Positions 17,429 through 27,527 of a stretch of 64,000 bases of DNA are shown one piece after another (positions within the stretch are counted from its first letter, which is position 1; every line of letters begins with the position of its first letter). Made by a program: the position numbers and the translations under genes. Source of the stretch: Cyanobacteriota bacterium. Lineage in GTDB: Bacteria > Cyanobacteriota > Cyanobacteriia > CACIAM-69d. The stretch is taken from positions 62,001-126,000 of the forward strand of contig JAKRSF010000010.1 in NCBI GenBank assembly GCA_022402445.1. Direction: 5' to 3'. The notes beneath the pieces were generated by a model. The model made no database searches, was not told the origin of the DNA, and was given only the letters and a program-made list of their open reading frames with translations.

Positions 17429-19645
17429 CTAGAACCGCTCCCCGATGCCGAAGTGGATCCGCGAATCCCCATCATCGGTCACGCCATAGTCTAGGCGCAG
17501 GGGACCAAAGGGCGTCCGGGCGCGCACCCCCACCCCAAAGCCAATCCCCGAACCGGGCTTATTGCGGATCCCCGCCGGATCCCCCGGCACATCGGACCCG
17601 GAGCCCAGATCCGAGCCCACATCCACAAACAGCACCCCCCCGAGGGGAATATTTTCCGTGATCTGCAAAATCGGGAAGCGATATTCCACCGTCCCCACCA
17701 CGTAGTAGCGGCCACTGCCCATTTCCCCTTCGCCGTAGCCCCGCACCGTGTTGGTGCCGCCGATGGGGAACGCTTCGTAGGGCGGCAGATCCCCGAGGAA
17801 TGCGCCCCCTTGGATATTAAAGGCCAGGGTTTCGGGTCCATCCGAGAAATTGGTGAAGTTGACGGGGAAATAGCGGCTGTAGCTGCCCCGCAGGCGGTTG
17901 AAGAAAATGCCGTCGATGGGGATGGATTGCTCCGTGGACAGGCGCAGGACGGAGCCTCGGGTGGGGGCGAGGCGATCGTCCCGGCGATCCTGAACGGCCC
18001 CAATTTCAACGGTCCAGAGGTTGTCCTTGCCGGTGCCGCTGAAGCTCAGGTCGTTGCCCAGTTCGTCCTTCTCTTCCACATCGCCGTCCGCGTCGAGGAT
18101 GGCGACGTTTTGGTATTCCGTTGCCAGGTAGGCGGTCCAACTGTTGGCGAGGGGGCGGGTGATGCTGATGCGGCCCCCCAACCGGTTCAGGCGGGGGCGA
18201 TCGCCGTTGGGTAGCTCGATCTCGCGATCGCCGCCATCAAAGATCAAGGAAATGGAGCGACGGCTAAAGAGATTGACCGTGTAGGACGTGCGGTAGGGAT
18301 CTCCGGCGATCCACGGATCGGAGAAGGAAATGTCAAAGCCGAGGCCCCGCTCCGAGAACTGCACCTCCGCCCCGAGCCGCTGGTTGTTGCCGCCGAGGTT
18401 TTGCTCCTGGAAACTGACGGCCCCAAAGATGCCGCTGGCGGAACTGAAGCCCGCTTCGGCCCCGAGGACGGCGGTATTTTTCTCCTGGATACTGACGAGG
18501 ACATTGACCTTGCGCGGGTCATCGGCGGCGGGTTCGAGGCGCAACTGTACATCCTCAAAGATGCCCAGGCCAAAGACCCGTTGCAGGTCCGATTGGATGG
18601 TGGTGCGGTTGAAGACGTCCCCCGGCTTGAGGGTCATTTCCCGCAGGATGATGAAGTCGCGGGTGCGCCCTTCGATGGGGTTGCCCTCTTCGTCGGTCTC
18701 TTGGCCGTCCTCGTCGAGGAAGACGATTTGGATGTCGTTGACGGTGCCTTCGGCGAGTTCGAGGGTGACGATGCCGTCTTCACCGATCTGCGGTGCGCCG
18801 ACCACCTGGGCGAGGACGTAGCCGTTGTCGCGGTACCAGGTGTTGAGCCGCTCGATGCTGGCCTGGAGTTCGTTGAGGTTGAGGGTTTGGCCGTACTGGG
18901 CTTGGAAGTAGCTATCGAGTTCGTCCTGGGGGATGACGCTGGCTCCGTTGACCCGGACGGCGCGCAGGGTGGGGTTGGCCTGGACGGTGAAGGTGACGCG
19001 GACGCCGAGGGGGGTGTCGGTGGGGGTGGCGTTGGCGCGGGAGAAGAGGCCGGTGGCGAAGAGGCGGTTGATGTCCTCTTGGAGTTGCGATCGCGTGGTG
19101 GTTTGGCCGGGGCGGGTGCGGATGGTGTCGTAGACGCGATCGAGTAATGCGCCGGTGACCCCTTCGACGGCCACTTCCGCGACGAGGACCTGCGGTTCGC
19201 TGGGGGTGCTGCGGGTGGGGGCCGGTGGGGCGGGGGCCGGTTCTTCGTTGGCCGTGGCCGGTGGGGCGGGTTCTTCGCTGGCCGCTTCGTCGCTGGCGGG
19301 TTCTTCGTCGCTGGCGGGGCTGCCCTGGGCTAGGGGGCCGATCGCGGTTGCCGTGGTTTCTGTGGAGATGGCTGCCGTGGTCGCGACTGGTGCTGCTGCC
19401 GGTGTGGCTGCCGGTGCTGCTTTGGTTTCTGGGGCCTTGGGGGCGATCGCGGCGGGCACGAGGGCGGGCGCTGCGGCCGGAACTGAGGGGGTGGGCTGCA
19501 CGATCGCCAAGTCTGGGTTGGTCGCTGGGGTTTCAGCCGGGTCGGTGGCCTTCGCCTGGGTGGGAGCCCCCAAGACCGCCACGGCGGCCAGCACCGGCCA
19601 GTACGCCATAAAACGCATCCAACGCATGGGTTTCCTCACTTTCAC
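17429..19645 (-). CDS. bamA: Outer membrane assembly factor BamA/Omp85
   Basis: 738 residues. Omp85 inserts beta-barrel proteins into the outer membrane. Seen in order: a signal peptide (RFMAYWPVLAAVAVLGAPTQAKA), an Ala/Pro/Glu-rich low-complexity stretch to about residue 145, three POTRA-like domains (VLVAEVAVEGV, then PTLRAVRVNGASVI, then NDIQIVF) as in cyanobacterial members, and a C-terminal barrel with the VRGYGEGEMGSG loop and terminal aromatic residue (IGERF). A second Met-start (MRWMRF, 19627) is possible. It is upstream of lpxC on the same strand but separated by 359 bp containing a repeat, so co-transcription is not certain. Confidence 0.95.
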   Translation of the reverse strand: MKVRKPMRWMRFMAYWPVLAAVAVLGAPTQAKATDPAETPATNPDLAIVQPTPSVPAAAPALVPAAIAPKAPETKAAPAATPAAAPVATTAAISTETTATAIGPLAQGSPASDEEPASDEAASEEPAPPATANEEPAPAPPAPTRSTPSEPQVLVAEVAVEGVTGALLDRVYDTIRTRPGQTTTRSQLQEDINRLFATGLFSRANATPTDTPLGVRVTFTVQANPTLRAVRVNGASVIPQDELDSYFQAQYGQTLNLNELQASIERLNTWYRDNGYVLAQVVGAPQIGEDGIVTLELAEGTVNDIQIVFLDEDGQETDEEGNPIEGRTRDFIILREMTLKPGDVFNRTTIQSDLQRVFGLGIFEDVQLRLEPAADDPRKVNVLVSIQEKNTAVLGAEAGFSSASGIFGAVSFQEQNLGGNNQRLGAEVQFSERGLGFDISFSDPWIAGDPYRTSYTVNLFSRRSISLIFDGGDREIELPNGDRPRLNRLGGRISITRPLANSWTAYLATEYQNVAILDADGDVEEKDELGNDLSFSGTGKDNLWTVEIGAVQDRRDDRLAPTRGSVLRLSTEQSIPIDGIFFNRLRGSYSRYFPVNFTNFSDGPETLAFNIQGGAFLGDLPPYEAFPIGGTNTVRGYGEGEMGSGRYYVVGTVEYRFPILQITENIPLGGVLFVDVGSDLGSGSDVPGDPAGIRNKPGSGIGFGVGVRARTPFGPLRLDYGVTDDGDSRIHFGIGERF

Positions 19646-19811
19646 CTGGGGGATTGGGCTATCGGGCCGGTCGTGCCACGGCTAGCGCGATCAACTATTA
19701 AACAGAGCAATCCTACCGCACCGATCGCGAGGGTGCTCGTGGGGGGCTGCCAGTTCCCAATCTTTCACCGCTGCGATGACGCTGCGATCGCCTAGATTCC
19801 CCCCAGCCAGA

Positions 19812-19851
19812 AGGGGCGATCGCAGGTTGCCGGACCCCCGCGATCGCCCCT
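19812..19851 (-). terminator. Long hairpin between chlH and bamA
   Basis: AGGGGCGATCGC (19812-19823) pairs perfectly with GCGATCGCCCCT (19840-19851) across a 16-nt loop. Each arm contains a complete HIP1 octamer. It lies just past the chlH stop and may act as its terminator, although no U tract follows. Confidence 0.45.
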
Positions 19852-19889
19852 CCAGCGCCGAATCAAACCCCTAAGGAATCCGAAATTCC

Positions 19890-22800
19890 CTAGGCTTCGA
19901 TGCCCTCAATGCGGTCTTCCACCTGCTGGTAGAGCTCCTGAAGGCGATCGATATTCTCATCGCTCGTCTCCCAATAGCCCCGGCCATTGGCCTCCAGCAG
20001 CGTCCCCAGCATCCGCCGGAACGAGTGGGGATTGAGGTCCATCAGCCGCTTGCACATCTGCTCATCGGCAATGAACGTGCTGTTGGCATCCTCATAGACC
20101 CAGTTGTCCACCGCCCCCGCCGTGGCGCTCCAGCCCATGGTGTTGTTCAGGCGCTTCGCCAACTCCCGCACCCCCTCATAGCCGTGGGAGAGCATCCCCT
20201 CATACCATTTCGGGTTGAGCAGCTTCGTGCGGGCATCCAGGCGCACCGTCTCCGAGAGGGTCCGCACCTGGGCATTGGCCGTCGTCGTATCCGCCATGTA
20301 GGCGCTGGGCTTCTTGCCATCCTTCCGGAGACTTTGCACCACCTTGGTCGGATCCGAGTCGTAGTAGTGGGACACGTCCGACAGGGAAATTTCCGACGAA
20401 TCCAGGTTTTGGAACGTCAAATCCACCGTCGAGAGGGATTTTTCAAAGATCTGCCGATCCTGGTTCATTTCCCCAGGGTTGTCGGACGAGAAGGCAAAGG
20501 ATTTACGGGCCAGGAACATGTCCTGCAAATCCTTCTCCTGTTCCCAGGTGCCGTTCTCCACCGCCAAACCGACGTTCGTCGAGTAGGAGCCGGACGCATT
20601 CGTAAAGATCCGCGTGGCCGCCTGCCGCAGGTTGATCCCCATGTCGTCCGCCTGCGCGATCGCGTGGGCCCGGACAAAATTCATCGCCAACGGTTCCTCC
20701 GCCTCCGCCGCCATCTTCACGGCGCGATCAAGCAGGGCCATCTGGTTCACGAACAGATCCCGGAACACCCCGGAACAGGTGACCACCACATCAATGCGGG
20801 GTCGCCCCAGTTCCTCCAGGGAAATCAACTCCAGCTTATTGACCCGCCCCAGGGCATCGGGCACGGGCTTCACGCCCACCATCCACAGCACCTGGGCCAG
20901 GGATTCCCCGTAGGTTTTGATGTTGTCCGTGCCCCAGAGGGTGATGGCGATGGTTTCGGGCCACTGGCCGCCATTTTCCTCCCGCTGGCGCTCGATCAGC
21001 CGCTCCACAACCCCCTTGGCCGACTGGACCGCCGCCGTGGTGGGAATGGATTGGGGATCGAGGGCGTGCATGTTTTTGCCCGTGGGCAGCACGTCGGGGT
21101 TGCGCACCGGGTCGCCGCCGGGACCGGGCAGGATGTATTCCCCATCCAAGCCACGGATCAGGGATTCCATCTCGCGATCGGCGATCACCTGCTCCAGGCA
21201 GAAGTCCACATAGGTGAACAGGGGCCGCAGGGCATCGGGATCCACGCCGGGGAAACCGGCCTTCCGCAGGGCACCGAGCCAGGGCTGCTTATCGCTGAAG
21301 GACGCCAGGTAGTCGTAGTAGGGCTTGGCGAATTTCAGCCATTTGCGCGTCCGCATGAATTCCACGAAGTCAAACGGCTCCTCCTTCCGCAGGCGACCGC
21401 TGCTGTCCGTGCGGCGATCGACGGCGGCCTTGACGGCGGCGCGGGTGGCGAGGGTGATGTCCTGCAACAGTTGCACGTCCTCAAGGATGCCCAGGTTGGC
21501 GTTTTTATACACCTCGTCGATGTCGCGGCCCTTGCTGGCGGCCAGGATCCGGGGCAGCCCTTCGATATTGTCCTCCGGGCGATCGAGGCTGGCGATATTG
21601 ACTAAGGTGGCGACGGCCTCTTCGGCGGTGGGGGGCTTGCCGATGACGTGCAAACCGCAGGGCAGCAGCCGCGATTCGATGTCCATCAGCTTCCGGTAGA
21701 CCATGCCGACGAAGTTGTCGCTGGCTTCGGGGCTCAGATCCTTCCCGTCCGCCTCGGGAATGGTCACGTCCTTATCCAGGTTCACCGCGCGGCACTGGGC
21801 GGCGATCGCGTCCACAATCGAGGCGCGGCGGCCACTGTCCTTGAGGGTCTGGTAGGAGCTAATCAGCTCGCTCAGTTCCTTGAGCCCCTTATACAAACCT
21901 GCATTCTCTGCGGGCGGCGTCAGGTAGGAAATGGTCTCCGCATAGCTGCGGCGCTTCGCGATCGTCGCCTCACTGGGGTTATTGGCCGCGTAGTAGTACA
22001 GGTTCGGAATCGAGCCAATCAAGCTATCGGGGTAGCAGTCGCCGGACATGCCGATCTGCTTACCGGGCATGAATTCCAAGGAACCGTGGGTGCCGAAGTG
22101 CAGCACCGCATCGGCCCCCCAAACCTTTTCGAGGTAGGTGTAGTAGGCGGCGAAACCGTGGTGGGGGCTGGCGGATTTCGAGAACAGCAGCAGCATTGGA
22201 TCCCCTTCGTAGCCGAAGGTGGGCTGGACGCCGATGAACACGTTGCCGAAATGCTTGCCGTAGACCAGCAGGTTTTGGCCGTCGCTGTTGAGGGTGCCCG
22301 GAGGCGGCCCCCAGTTTTCTTCGAGCCGTTTGGAATAGGGGGTCATGGCCTCGTATTCCCGCACGGGCATCCGGTAGGCCACGTTCAGATCCGGGCTGGC
22401 GTACTGAGCCTGGATATCGTGGATCACCGCCTCCATCAGTTCCTTGGGGCTGGCGGGCAGATCGCCGACGCTGTAGCCTGCGGCCTTGAGGGATTTGAGG
22501 GCCTGGAAGATGGAGCCGAACACGTCCAGATAGGCGGCGGTGCCCACGTTGCCCTTGTCCGGCGGGAAGCTGAAGACGGTAATCGCCACCTTCTTGTCCG
22601 CCTTGGGCTTGCGCCGCAGGTTGGCCCATTTAATGGCCCGTTCCGCCACCGCTTCGAGACGGTCTTGCAGGGCGATCGCCTTGCCGGTGTTGGCATCGCG
22701 GCCCGACATGACAATGGGTTCGATCGCGCCGTCCAGCTCCGGAATGGCGATTTGCAGGGCGACTTGGATTGGGTGCAGCCCCAGCTCACTTTCCTCCCAC

Positions 22801-23969
22801 TCTTCCGTGGTTTGGAACACCAGGGGCAGGGCCACCATGTAGGGCCGATTGAGACGGCTGAGGGACGCGATCGCCTTGGGATGATCCTGCCGCGCGGGAC
22901 CGCCCACCAGGGCAAACCCCGTCAGGGACACCACCGCATCGACGATCGCCTGGGGATTGGCGGACTCGACCCCCGCACCGGGGCGATAGAAATAGGCATC
23001 CACGGGCTTCGAGAAATCCAGACCCCCCGCAAACACGGGAATCACCCGCGCCCCCTTGGCCTCCAGTTCCTGCACCATCCCCACATAGTGGGCATCATCA
23101 CCGGTCACCAGGTGGGTGCGCTGCAACACCAGGCCCACGCACGGGGCATCGGGGCGGCGCAGATCCTCCGGCGTCAGGGGCGAGGTCACATACCAATCCA
23201 GATAGGACTCCACATCCTCGAACATCTTCGGCGCGAGGGGGTGCCAAATGCCCATGTCCGGGAAGACGACGGGATCGGCGTATTTCAGTTCCAGCTTTTC
23301 GAGGGTCGGATCATCCTGGAAATCCCGCTTGAGCACGTAGCGATCGCTCAGCATCAGCAGGAAGTTTTCCAGGTTTTCCGGCGAGCCCCCCAGCCAATAC
23401 TGAAAACTCATCATGAAACTGCGGGCGTCCTGGGCCTTGTCGGACGGCAGATATTTCAGCACCGTCGGCAGGGTCCGCAGGAGCTTGAGCATGGCCTCCT
23501 CGAACCCGCTGGCGTTCTTTTGGCGGCGTTTCTTCATGAACTCGCCAATGACGCTCTTGGATTGGCCGAGCTGGGCCATGGAGAATTTGCCCAGTTTGTT
23601 GAGGCGCATCACCTCGGGCATGGACGGGAACACCACCGCCGCATCCAGGCGATCGCGGTGGGGCTGCACCGCCTCGACCACCTTTTGGGCCAAGTCTTCA
23701 ATGAAAATCAGCGAGGCGATGAAGAGGTTCGCCTGGGCCACATCCTGTTGAAACGCTTCGTAATTTTCCGGGCTACGCAGCTCTTCGATCAGGTAGCCGC
23801 TCAACTCCACCGCAATGTTGGGATTGCTGGCGTTGATGGACTTGGCTGCGGCGGTCAGGGCGCTCTGGTACTGGGCCTCTAGGACGACGTAAACCACCTT
23901 GACCAAAGACCGCCCCTGAAGATCATCAGGTGTGACGTGGCGAATGGCGGGCTTGACGTAGGTGAACAT
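19890..23969 (-). CDS. chlH: Magnesium chelatase subunit H
   Basis: 1359 residues, the length of cyanobacterial ChlH (about 1330). ChlH binds protoporphyrin IX and carries the metal insertion site of Mg-chelatase. It belongs to the CobN/Mg-chelatase family: the N-terminal part has the [20 protein letters not shown] region and the C-terminal half has motifs such as [27 protein letters not shown] and [29 protein letters not shown] close relative, CobN, is excluded by the length and ChlH-specific N-terminus. It is monocistronic, preceded by a palindrome in its promoter region. ChlI is encoded 10 kb away. Confidence 0.97.
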   Translation of the reverse strand: MFTYVKPAIRHVTPDDLQGRSLVKVVYVVLEAQYQSALTAAAKSINASNPNIAVELSGYLIEELRSPENYEAFQQDVAQANLFIASLIFIEDLAQKVVEAVQPHRDRLDAAVVFPSMPEVMRLNKLGKFSMAQLGQSKSVIGEFMKKRRQKNASGFEEAMLKLLRTLPTVLKYLPSDKAQDARSFMMSFQYWLGGSPENLENFLLMLSDRYVLKRDFQDDPTLEKLELKYADPVVFPDMGIWHPLAPKMFEDVESYLDWYVTSPLTPEDLRRPDAPCVGLVLQRTHLVTGDDAHYVGMVQELEAKGARVIPVFAGGLDFSKPVDAYFYRPGAGVESANPQAIVDAVVSLTGFALVGGPARQDHPKAIASLSRLNRPYMVALPLVFQTTEEWEESELGLHPIQVALQIAIPELDGAIEPIVMSGRDANTGKAIALQDRLEAVAERAIKWANLRRKPKADKKVAITVFSFPPDKGNVGTAAYLDVFGSIFQALKSLKAAGYSVGDLPASPKELMEAVIHDIQAQYASPDLNVAYRMPVREYEAMTPYSKRLEENWGPPPGTLNSDGQNLLVYGKHFGNVFIGVQPTFGYEGDPMLLLFSKSASPHHGFAAYYTYLEKVWGADAVLHFGTHGSLEFMPGKQIGMSGDCYPDSLIGSIPNLYYYAANNPSEATIAKRRSYAETISYLTPPAENAGLYKGLKELSELISSYQTLKDSGRRASIVDAIAAQCRAVNLDKDVTIPEADGKDLSPEASDNFVGMVYRKLMDIESRLLPCGLHVIGKPPTAEEAVATLVNIASLDRPEDNIEGLPRILAASKGRDIDEVYKNANLGILEDVQLLQDITLATRAAVKAAVDRRTDSSGRLRKEEPFDFVEFMRTRKWLKFAKPYYDYLASFSDKQPWLGALRKAGFPGVDPDALRPLFTYVDFCLEQVIADREMESLIRGLDGEYILPGPGGDPVRNPDVLPTGKNMHALDPQSIPTTAAVQSAKGVVERLIERQREENGGQWPETIAITLWGTDNIKTYGESLAQVLWMVGVKPVPDALGRVNKLELISLEELGRPRIDVVVTCSGVFRDLFVNQMALLDRAVKMAAEAEEPLAMNFVRAHAIAQADDMGINLRQAATRIFTNASGSYSTNVGLAVENGTWEQEKDLQDMFLARKSFAFSSDNPGEMNQDRQIFEKSLSTVDLTFQNLDSSEISLSDVSHYYDSDPTKVVQSLRKDGKKPSAYMADTTTANAQVRTLSETVRLDARTKLLNPKWYEGMLSHGYEGVRELAKRLNNTMGWSATAGAVDNWVYEDANSTFIADEQMCKRLMDLNPHSFRRMLGTLLEANGRGYWETSDENIDRLQELYQQVEDRIEGIEA

Positions 23970-24113
23970 CCAGTCTCTCTCCTCGGGCGGGCTTGTGGAT
24001 CTCGTGGAGCGTAATCCCCGGCGATCGCGTGGATTGGCGGGGTCACGATTTTTAGATACTCATGAGCATTTCTACCAGATTCGGCGGGGCTGCGGGCGCG
24101 CGATCGCGGCGTT

Positions 24114-24141
24114 TGACACAATTTGATAAAAGTTTGTGTCA
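24114..24141 (-). promoter_or_regulatory. Operator-like inverted repeat upstream of chlH
   Basis: TGACACAA (24114-24121) and TTGTGTCA (24134-24141) are perfect 8-bp inverted repeats separated by 12 bp, centred about 160 bp upstream of the chlH start. The size suits a dimeric regulator site. The regulator is unknown. Confidence 0.5.
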
Positions 24142-24206
24142 GATCGTTCATATTTCTTGACGTTCGCCAATGGCCCATCTGGCAAGGGGTTGAGCGATTG
24201 GCTGCC

Positions 24207-24491
24207 CTAGGTTAGGCCGGCTCGCTTAAAGAGTTCCTGAGGGGTGAGGTGAAGGCCGGGGAGGTGGTCGTCGGCGATCGCGCGATCGCCCCGGTAGGTG
24301 ATGGGGACGGCCTGGGGTTGGAAGGTGGTGATGGTTTGGGCGCGGGCATCGACGACCCAGACCCGCGCGACACCAGCGGCGAGGTAGGCGGTGGCTTTGT
24401 CGGTCATTTCACCAAAGCTTTGGTCGGGCGAAATGATTTTGATCGCAGATGGTCTAGCTGGTGCGCGGCGAACCGGAGATGGCGGTGGAGC
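24207..24491 (-). pseudogene. Remnant of an Uma2 family nuclease gene
   Basis: The open frame encodes IKIISPDQSFGEMTDKATAY and then LAAGVARVWVVDARAQTITTFQP, which matches the middle and C-terminus of Uma2 (PD-(D/E)XK-fold) proteins. The N-terminal half is missing: an in-frame TGA lies at 24492-24494 and the residues just after it are Pro/Arg-rich and unrelated. The only ATG (24405-24407) would give 66 residues lacking the first part of the domain. It is probably a 5'-truncated gene left by rearrangement. Confidence 0.7.
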
Positions 24492-24632
24492 TCACAGCTT
24501 GGGGGGATCAGGCGGGCTGGGTACAACAGACGATGGCACTGCCGGATTCGCAAATCTTTACAATTCCAGAAACTCCGACAGGCTAACGGCTAGATGAGTT
24601 CATTGAAGGGGCTGCAAACGCCTAGATCAAGA

Positions 24633-24713
24633 ACGTGAGTGAGTGGAGGTGGCAAAAGGTCAATCAGTATCAATACACTGATCGATAGGATTAGACTTCT
24701 GACACACTCACGT
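24633..24713. repeat. Nested inverted repeats
   Basis: Outer arms ACGTGAGTG (24633-24641) and CACTCACGT (24705-24713) are perfect 9-bp inverted repeats; inner arms ATCAGT (24663-24668) and ACTGAT (24677-24682) nest inside them. This could fold as a long interrupted hairpin or mark recombination ends. Confidence 0.5.
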
Positions 24714-25001
24714 CTTTGGGGTGGCGTTTCTGGTGAAACAGAATGCAGTCTCGAATGTAGTACAGGCAGGATTTTTTCTGTCTTGTGACTGAAATGTCGA
24801 AAGCGAGCAGTCTAGCGAACGCAACCAAAGAGCCTGGGCGGTTCTAGTGACTCCATAACTCTAGTTGCAGCAAAAGCCCTGCAATTGGAGGTGTCATAAC
24901 GCAGATTTGAGAAGGCGCTCACTCATAATACTGAACTTAGGCCGCAGTTGCTTTATAACATCCGTCCCGGTGAAGCTATCCTGCACCTGCCGTTTAGTCA
25001 A

Positions 25002-25071
25002 TGGCTAGCAATGTATCAGCAACTTTTATATCTTGATTGTCCTAGCCAGTATTGAGCAATTGTGTTGCTGA
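25002..25071. repeat. Interleaved inverted repeats with pseudoknot topology
   Basis: TGGCTAG (25002-25008) pairs with CTAGCCA (25042-25048), and TCAGCAAC (25016-25023) pairs with GTTGCTGA (25064-25071). The second 5' arm lies in the loop of the first and its 3' arm lies outside, which is the order of an H-type pseudoknot. It sits 92 bp upstream of the lipase start. Confidence 0.45.
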
Positions 25072-25162
25072 CTTGACAATTCTAAGCCGAAACGTTGATT
25101 CAACAGATGGTATGAAGTGAAGTTGGAGCTTCAATCATTTCAATGTATAAGGATGTAATCTC

Positions 25163-26059
25163 ATGACAACTATTGATTCCGCTAGTGTTTATCGCTACGC
25201 CAAAATTGCTCAACTTGCCTACTACATAAATGATGAAAGTGAGCGAGGCAGAAGAGCCGATGAGCTTGCTCAGCTTGGTTGCAACGTAGATTTTGGCAGC
25301 GTCAGAAGCGAAACCTCTTGGAAGTCGTTCAAGTTCGACGCTTTTCAAGCAATATGTGCTACCTATAACGATAAGCTTGTTGTTGCTTATCGAGGCACTA
25401 ATAACAAAAGGGTGGAAGATCTGACTGTCGATGCGGGCATCATTAATGTTTGCTCAACACCAACTAGCGGTGCTATGTTACGAAGTCTAATTGAGCGTGC
25501 AACAGGCAAAAAAACTTGGAGTAATTGGTTCAGAAGTACAAGTATCAGGATGATTTCCGTCCCTGGCATTCCCGGTCAAATTTCGAGTATCCATATCGAT
25601 GGATTGGCGGGACGACTGCTGCTTGCGCTCGAATACTACAACAACTCTGTAAGTCCAAGACGGAATCAATTTGGTGAGATTGTTGTTGTTGGACACTCCC
25701 TCGGTGGGTTAATTGCCTCCCATGTTGCTTACAAAAATGACGCTATTGCCCATGCCTTTGATAGCGCCCCAGGGGTGAAATATACACTGGCAGAAAATTC
25801 TCAAAATGTTGATGGGCGCAAAGCTTCAAAAATTTTTAACCATAGAACAGTTGGTGATCCAATCAGTGGTCCACCAGGAATGTTGAACGATCAAGGCTAT
25901 CCCTACGGACATATGGGTCACATCTTTAACTGGAAATCACCCAATACATGCTCAGGCTTTGGCTGTCATGATCTAATCAAATTGATTGACACTCAATTTG
26001 ATCATTCTCGGTATCTTGAAGGTAGTGCAGAAGCCCCTACGACCGGTTTCTTTTGGTAA
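25163..26059 (+). CDS. Class 3 lipase-like alpha/beta hydrolase
   Basis: 298 residues. The domain YNDKLVVAYRGTNN followed by EIVVVGHSLGGLIASHVAY (nucleophile Ser179) is typical of fungal-type class 3 lipases; the catalytic His is probably in the C-terminal YGHMGHIF region. There is no signal peptide and no membrane segment. The gene is clearly lower in GC than the surroundings and contains no GCGATCGC, suggesting acquisition. It sits alone in an accessory island between chlH and acnB. It could be a phospholipase effector or a housekeeping esterase; no immunity-like partner is visible beside it. Confidence 0.82.
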   Translation: MTTIDSASVYRYAKIAQLAYYINDESERGRRADELAQLGCNVDFGSVRSETSWKSFKFDAFQAICATYNDKLVVAYRGTNNKRVEDLTVDAGIINVCSTPTSGAMLRSLIERATGKKTWSNWFRSTSIRMISVPGIPGQISSIHIDGLAGRLLLALEYYNNSVSPRRNQFGEIVVVGHSLGGLIASHVAYKNDAIAHAFDSAPGVKYTLAENSQNVDGRKASKIFNHRTVGDPISGPPGMLNDQGYPYGHMGHIFNWKSPNTCSGFGCHDLIKLIDTQFDHSRYLEGSAEAPTTGFFW

Positions 26060-26326
26060 ATCCAGTGCGATCTCTGATCTTGCAGGCTAGGTTGAAGCAC
26101 GAAACCTAACGCCCACAAGCTTTAGCCATCACTAAGTAGTCGCTGCTTACAGGTGACGGGTGTAAGCTAACAATACCCATTCGCACCGATTGTCTAGAGT
26201 TGATCGGTATGATACAGAGCCTACCTGCGGCGGGTGATGTGTAACTTTAGCAAGGCATATGCAAAGCAAGTTCGCATCAATCCACCACTCACTATTACGA
26301 CCATGCAGCCCACGTGGGTATTGTTT
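26060..26326. other. Intergenic, convergent, 267 bp
   Basis: Between the lipase and the Rpn-type gene. The sequence is lower in GC on its left side. No gene or clear terminator is seen. Confidence 0.35.
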
Positions 26327-27226
26327 TTAGGGGGTCAGCGGGCCATCAGTCCTGAGTTGGGCGATCGCCTCCAGATCCAGCCCCGTAGTGCGACTAATCG
26401 CTTCATCGTCCAAAACACCCAGCAACTGTTGCGCGATCGCCCGTTGCGCCGCCAGTTTTCCCTGCTCAATGCCTTGCTCAATGCCCTGCTCGATGCCTTG
26501 GCTGAGAGCCTTTTTAATGGAATTGCGCTGATCCTGAATGAAAATTTCCTGATGTTCTAGCTCATCAAGCTCTTGGGCATTCAGATTGGCTTGGTTCGCG
26601 ATCGCGAAAGCCTTTTGAATTTCAGGGACCGCCTCCATACTGGGGGGCACCGACTCCAGCTTTCGGGCAGCCTTCAGAAAATATAACCACTTATCCATGA
26701 GGGTTTCTAGATCTGGAAGCTCTTTTTTGAATTTGGGTAGCTCGATGAACACCAATTCAATGTCATAGATTGATGAATAGTCAGTCAGATAGGTTCTCTC
26801 CTTGAGAACGAAGCGCGAAATGAGTTGATCTAGCTCAGGAAACATCTCAAAATCAACAATCGTGAGCGCAATTACCGGCTGTAGATCCGTATAGCCATCA
26901 CCGATCGCCAGTTGATTACTGTAGGTTTTGGCGGCGTTGTAGAGAATGCGTTTCTGAAAACCCTCGATATTTAAGACCTGCATCTCAATGATGACCGTTT
27001 CAGGATGACCATGATCATCGATGATCGTTGCCTTGATATCGAGATAGGTATCTTTGAAGCCGCGAATTCTTGGCCCGAGGTGAGGATTGAGAATTTCCAG
27101 GTCGCGAATGGTGGAATTTCCCCCATACAAAATTGCATTCAAAAAGCTAATTAAAATATCCTGGCTCTGTTCAGAACCAAAGATTTTTTTGAAGGCATAA
27201 TCGGTCTTGGGATTGATGAAGCGCAT
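26327..27226 (-). CDS. Rpn family recombination-promoting nuclease / PD-(D/E)XK transposase-like protein
   Basis: 299 residues. The N-terminus INPKTDYAFKKIFGSEQS, then ILISFLNAILYGG and the core TVIIEMQVLNIEGFQKRILYNAAKTYSNQL, matches the Rpn/PF12784 family, whose PD-(D/E)XK core is catalytic (Asp in the LDIKA strand, E-M-Q). Family members bind DNA and can raise recombination. Near residue 250 there are three GIEQ repeats (GIEQGIEQGIEQG), a common slippage-prone feature in this family. It starts near DNA that becomes GC-rich again at acnB. It is not itself an insertion sequence: no terminal repeats were found. Confidence 0.88.
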   Translation of the reverse strand: MRFINPKTDYAFKKIFGSEQSQDILISFLNAILYGGNSTIRDLEILNPHLGPRIRGFKDTYLDIKATIIDDHGHPETVIIEMQVLNIEGFQKRILYNAAKTYSNQLAIGDGYTDLQPVIALTIVDFEMFPELDQLISRFVLKERTYLTDYSSIYDIELVFIELPKFKKELPDLETLMDKWLYFLKAARKLESVPPSMEAVPEIQKAFAIANQANLNAQELDELEHQEIFIQDQRNSIKKALSQGIEQGIEQGIEQGKLAAQRAIAQQLLGVLDDEAISRTTGLDLEAIAQLRTDGPLTP

Positions 27227-27527
27227 GGCTCTTTTGGGTAATGCTTTTGGATAACGTTAAAAATGCTTCGCGATCGCCAGCCCAGCTATTACTATCATAG
27301 CGATTCTTGATGGGATCATTGGTTTAGGGAGACATCAAACCCGTTGCAGGCGATCACCCCCAACCGCCACGGTCATCCCGCCCCCAACGCCCACCCAACC
27401 CAGCACCGAGGGATTGGCGCGATCGCTACAGCATCAGGAAACAGCCCTCGCGATCCTAGACTGTTAACCACAGATTCCCGCGATCGCGGAATCACCCGTC
27501 TCAGTCGAAGAGGAGAGCCCAACCCAT
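27227..27527. other. Divergent intergenic region before acnB
   Basis: A 301-bp spacer between the Rpn-type gene and acnB. It ends in GAGGAGAG at 27510-27517, the acnB ribosome-binding site. Nothing else recognised. Confidence 0.45.

Larger units (their letters stand above)
24492..25162. other. Non-coding, AT-richer stretch with structured inverted repeats
   Basis: About 670 bp with noticeably lower GC than flanking DNA and no convincing gene. It holds two inverted-repeat structures (24633-24713 and 25002-25071, entered separately) and a short plus-strand frame (24479-24586, 35 codons, ending PDSQIFTIPETPTG) that could be the tail of a degraded gene. Confidence 0.55.

Noticed and set aside
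19890-23969. Long plus-strand open frames of 526 and 744 codons opposite chlH
   Set aside because: They are antisense to a complete chlH; their translations are His/Arg/Gln-rich with no domain, a known effect of GC-rich codon bias.
24291-26361. Absence of GCGATCGC across the lipase island as proof of horizontal transfer
   Set aside because: A gap of similar or greater length occurs across most of acnB, a housekeeping gene, so missing HIP1 sites alone do not prove transfer; only the lower GC and the gene content support it.
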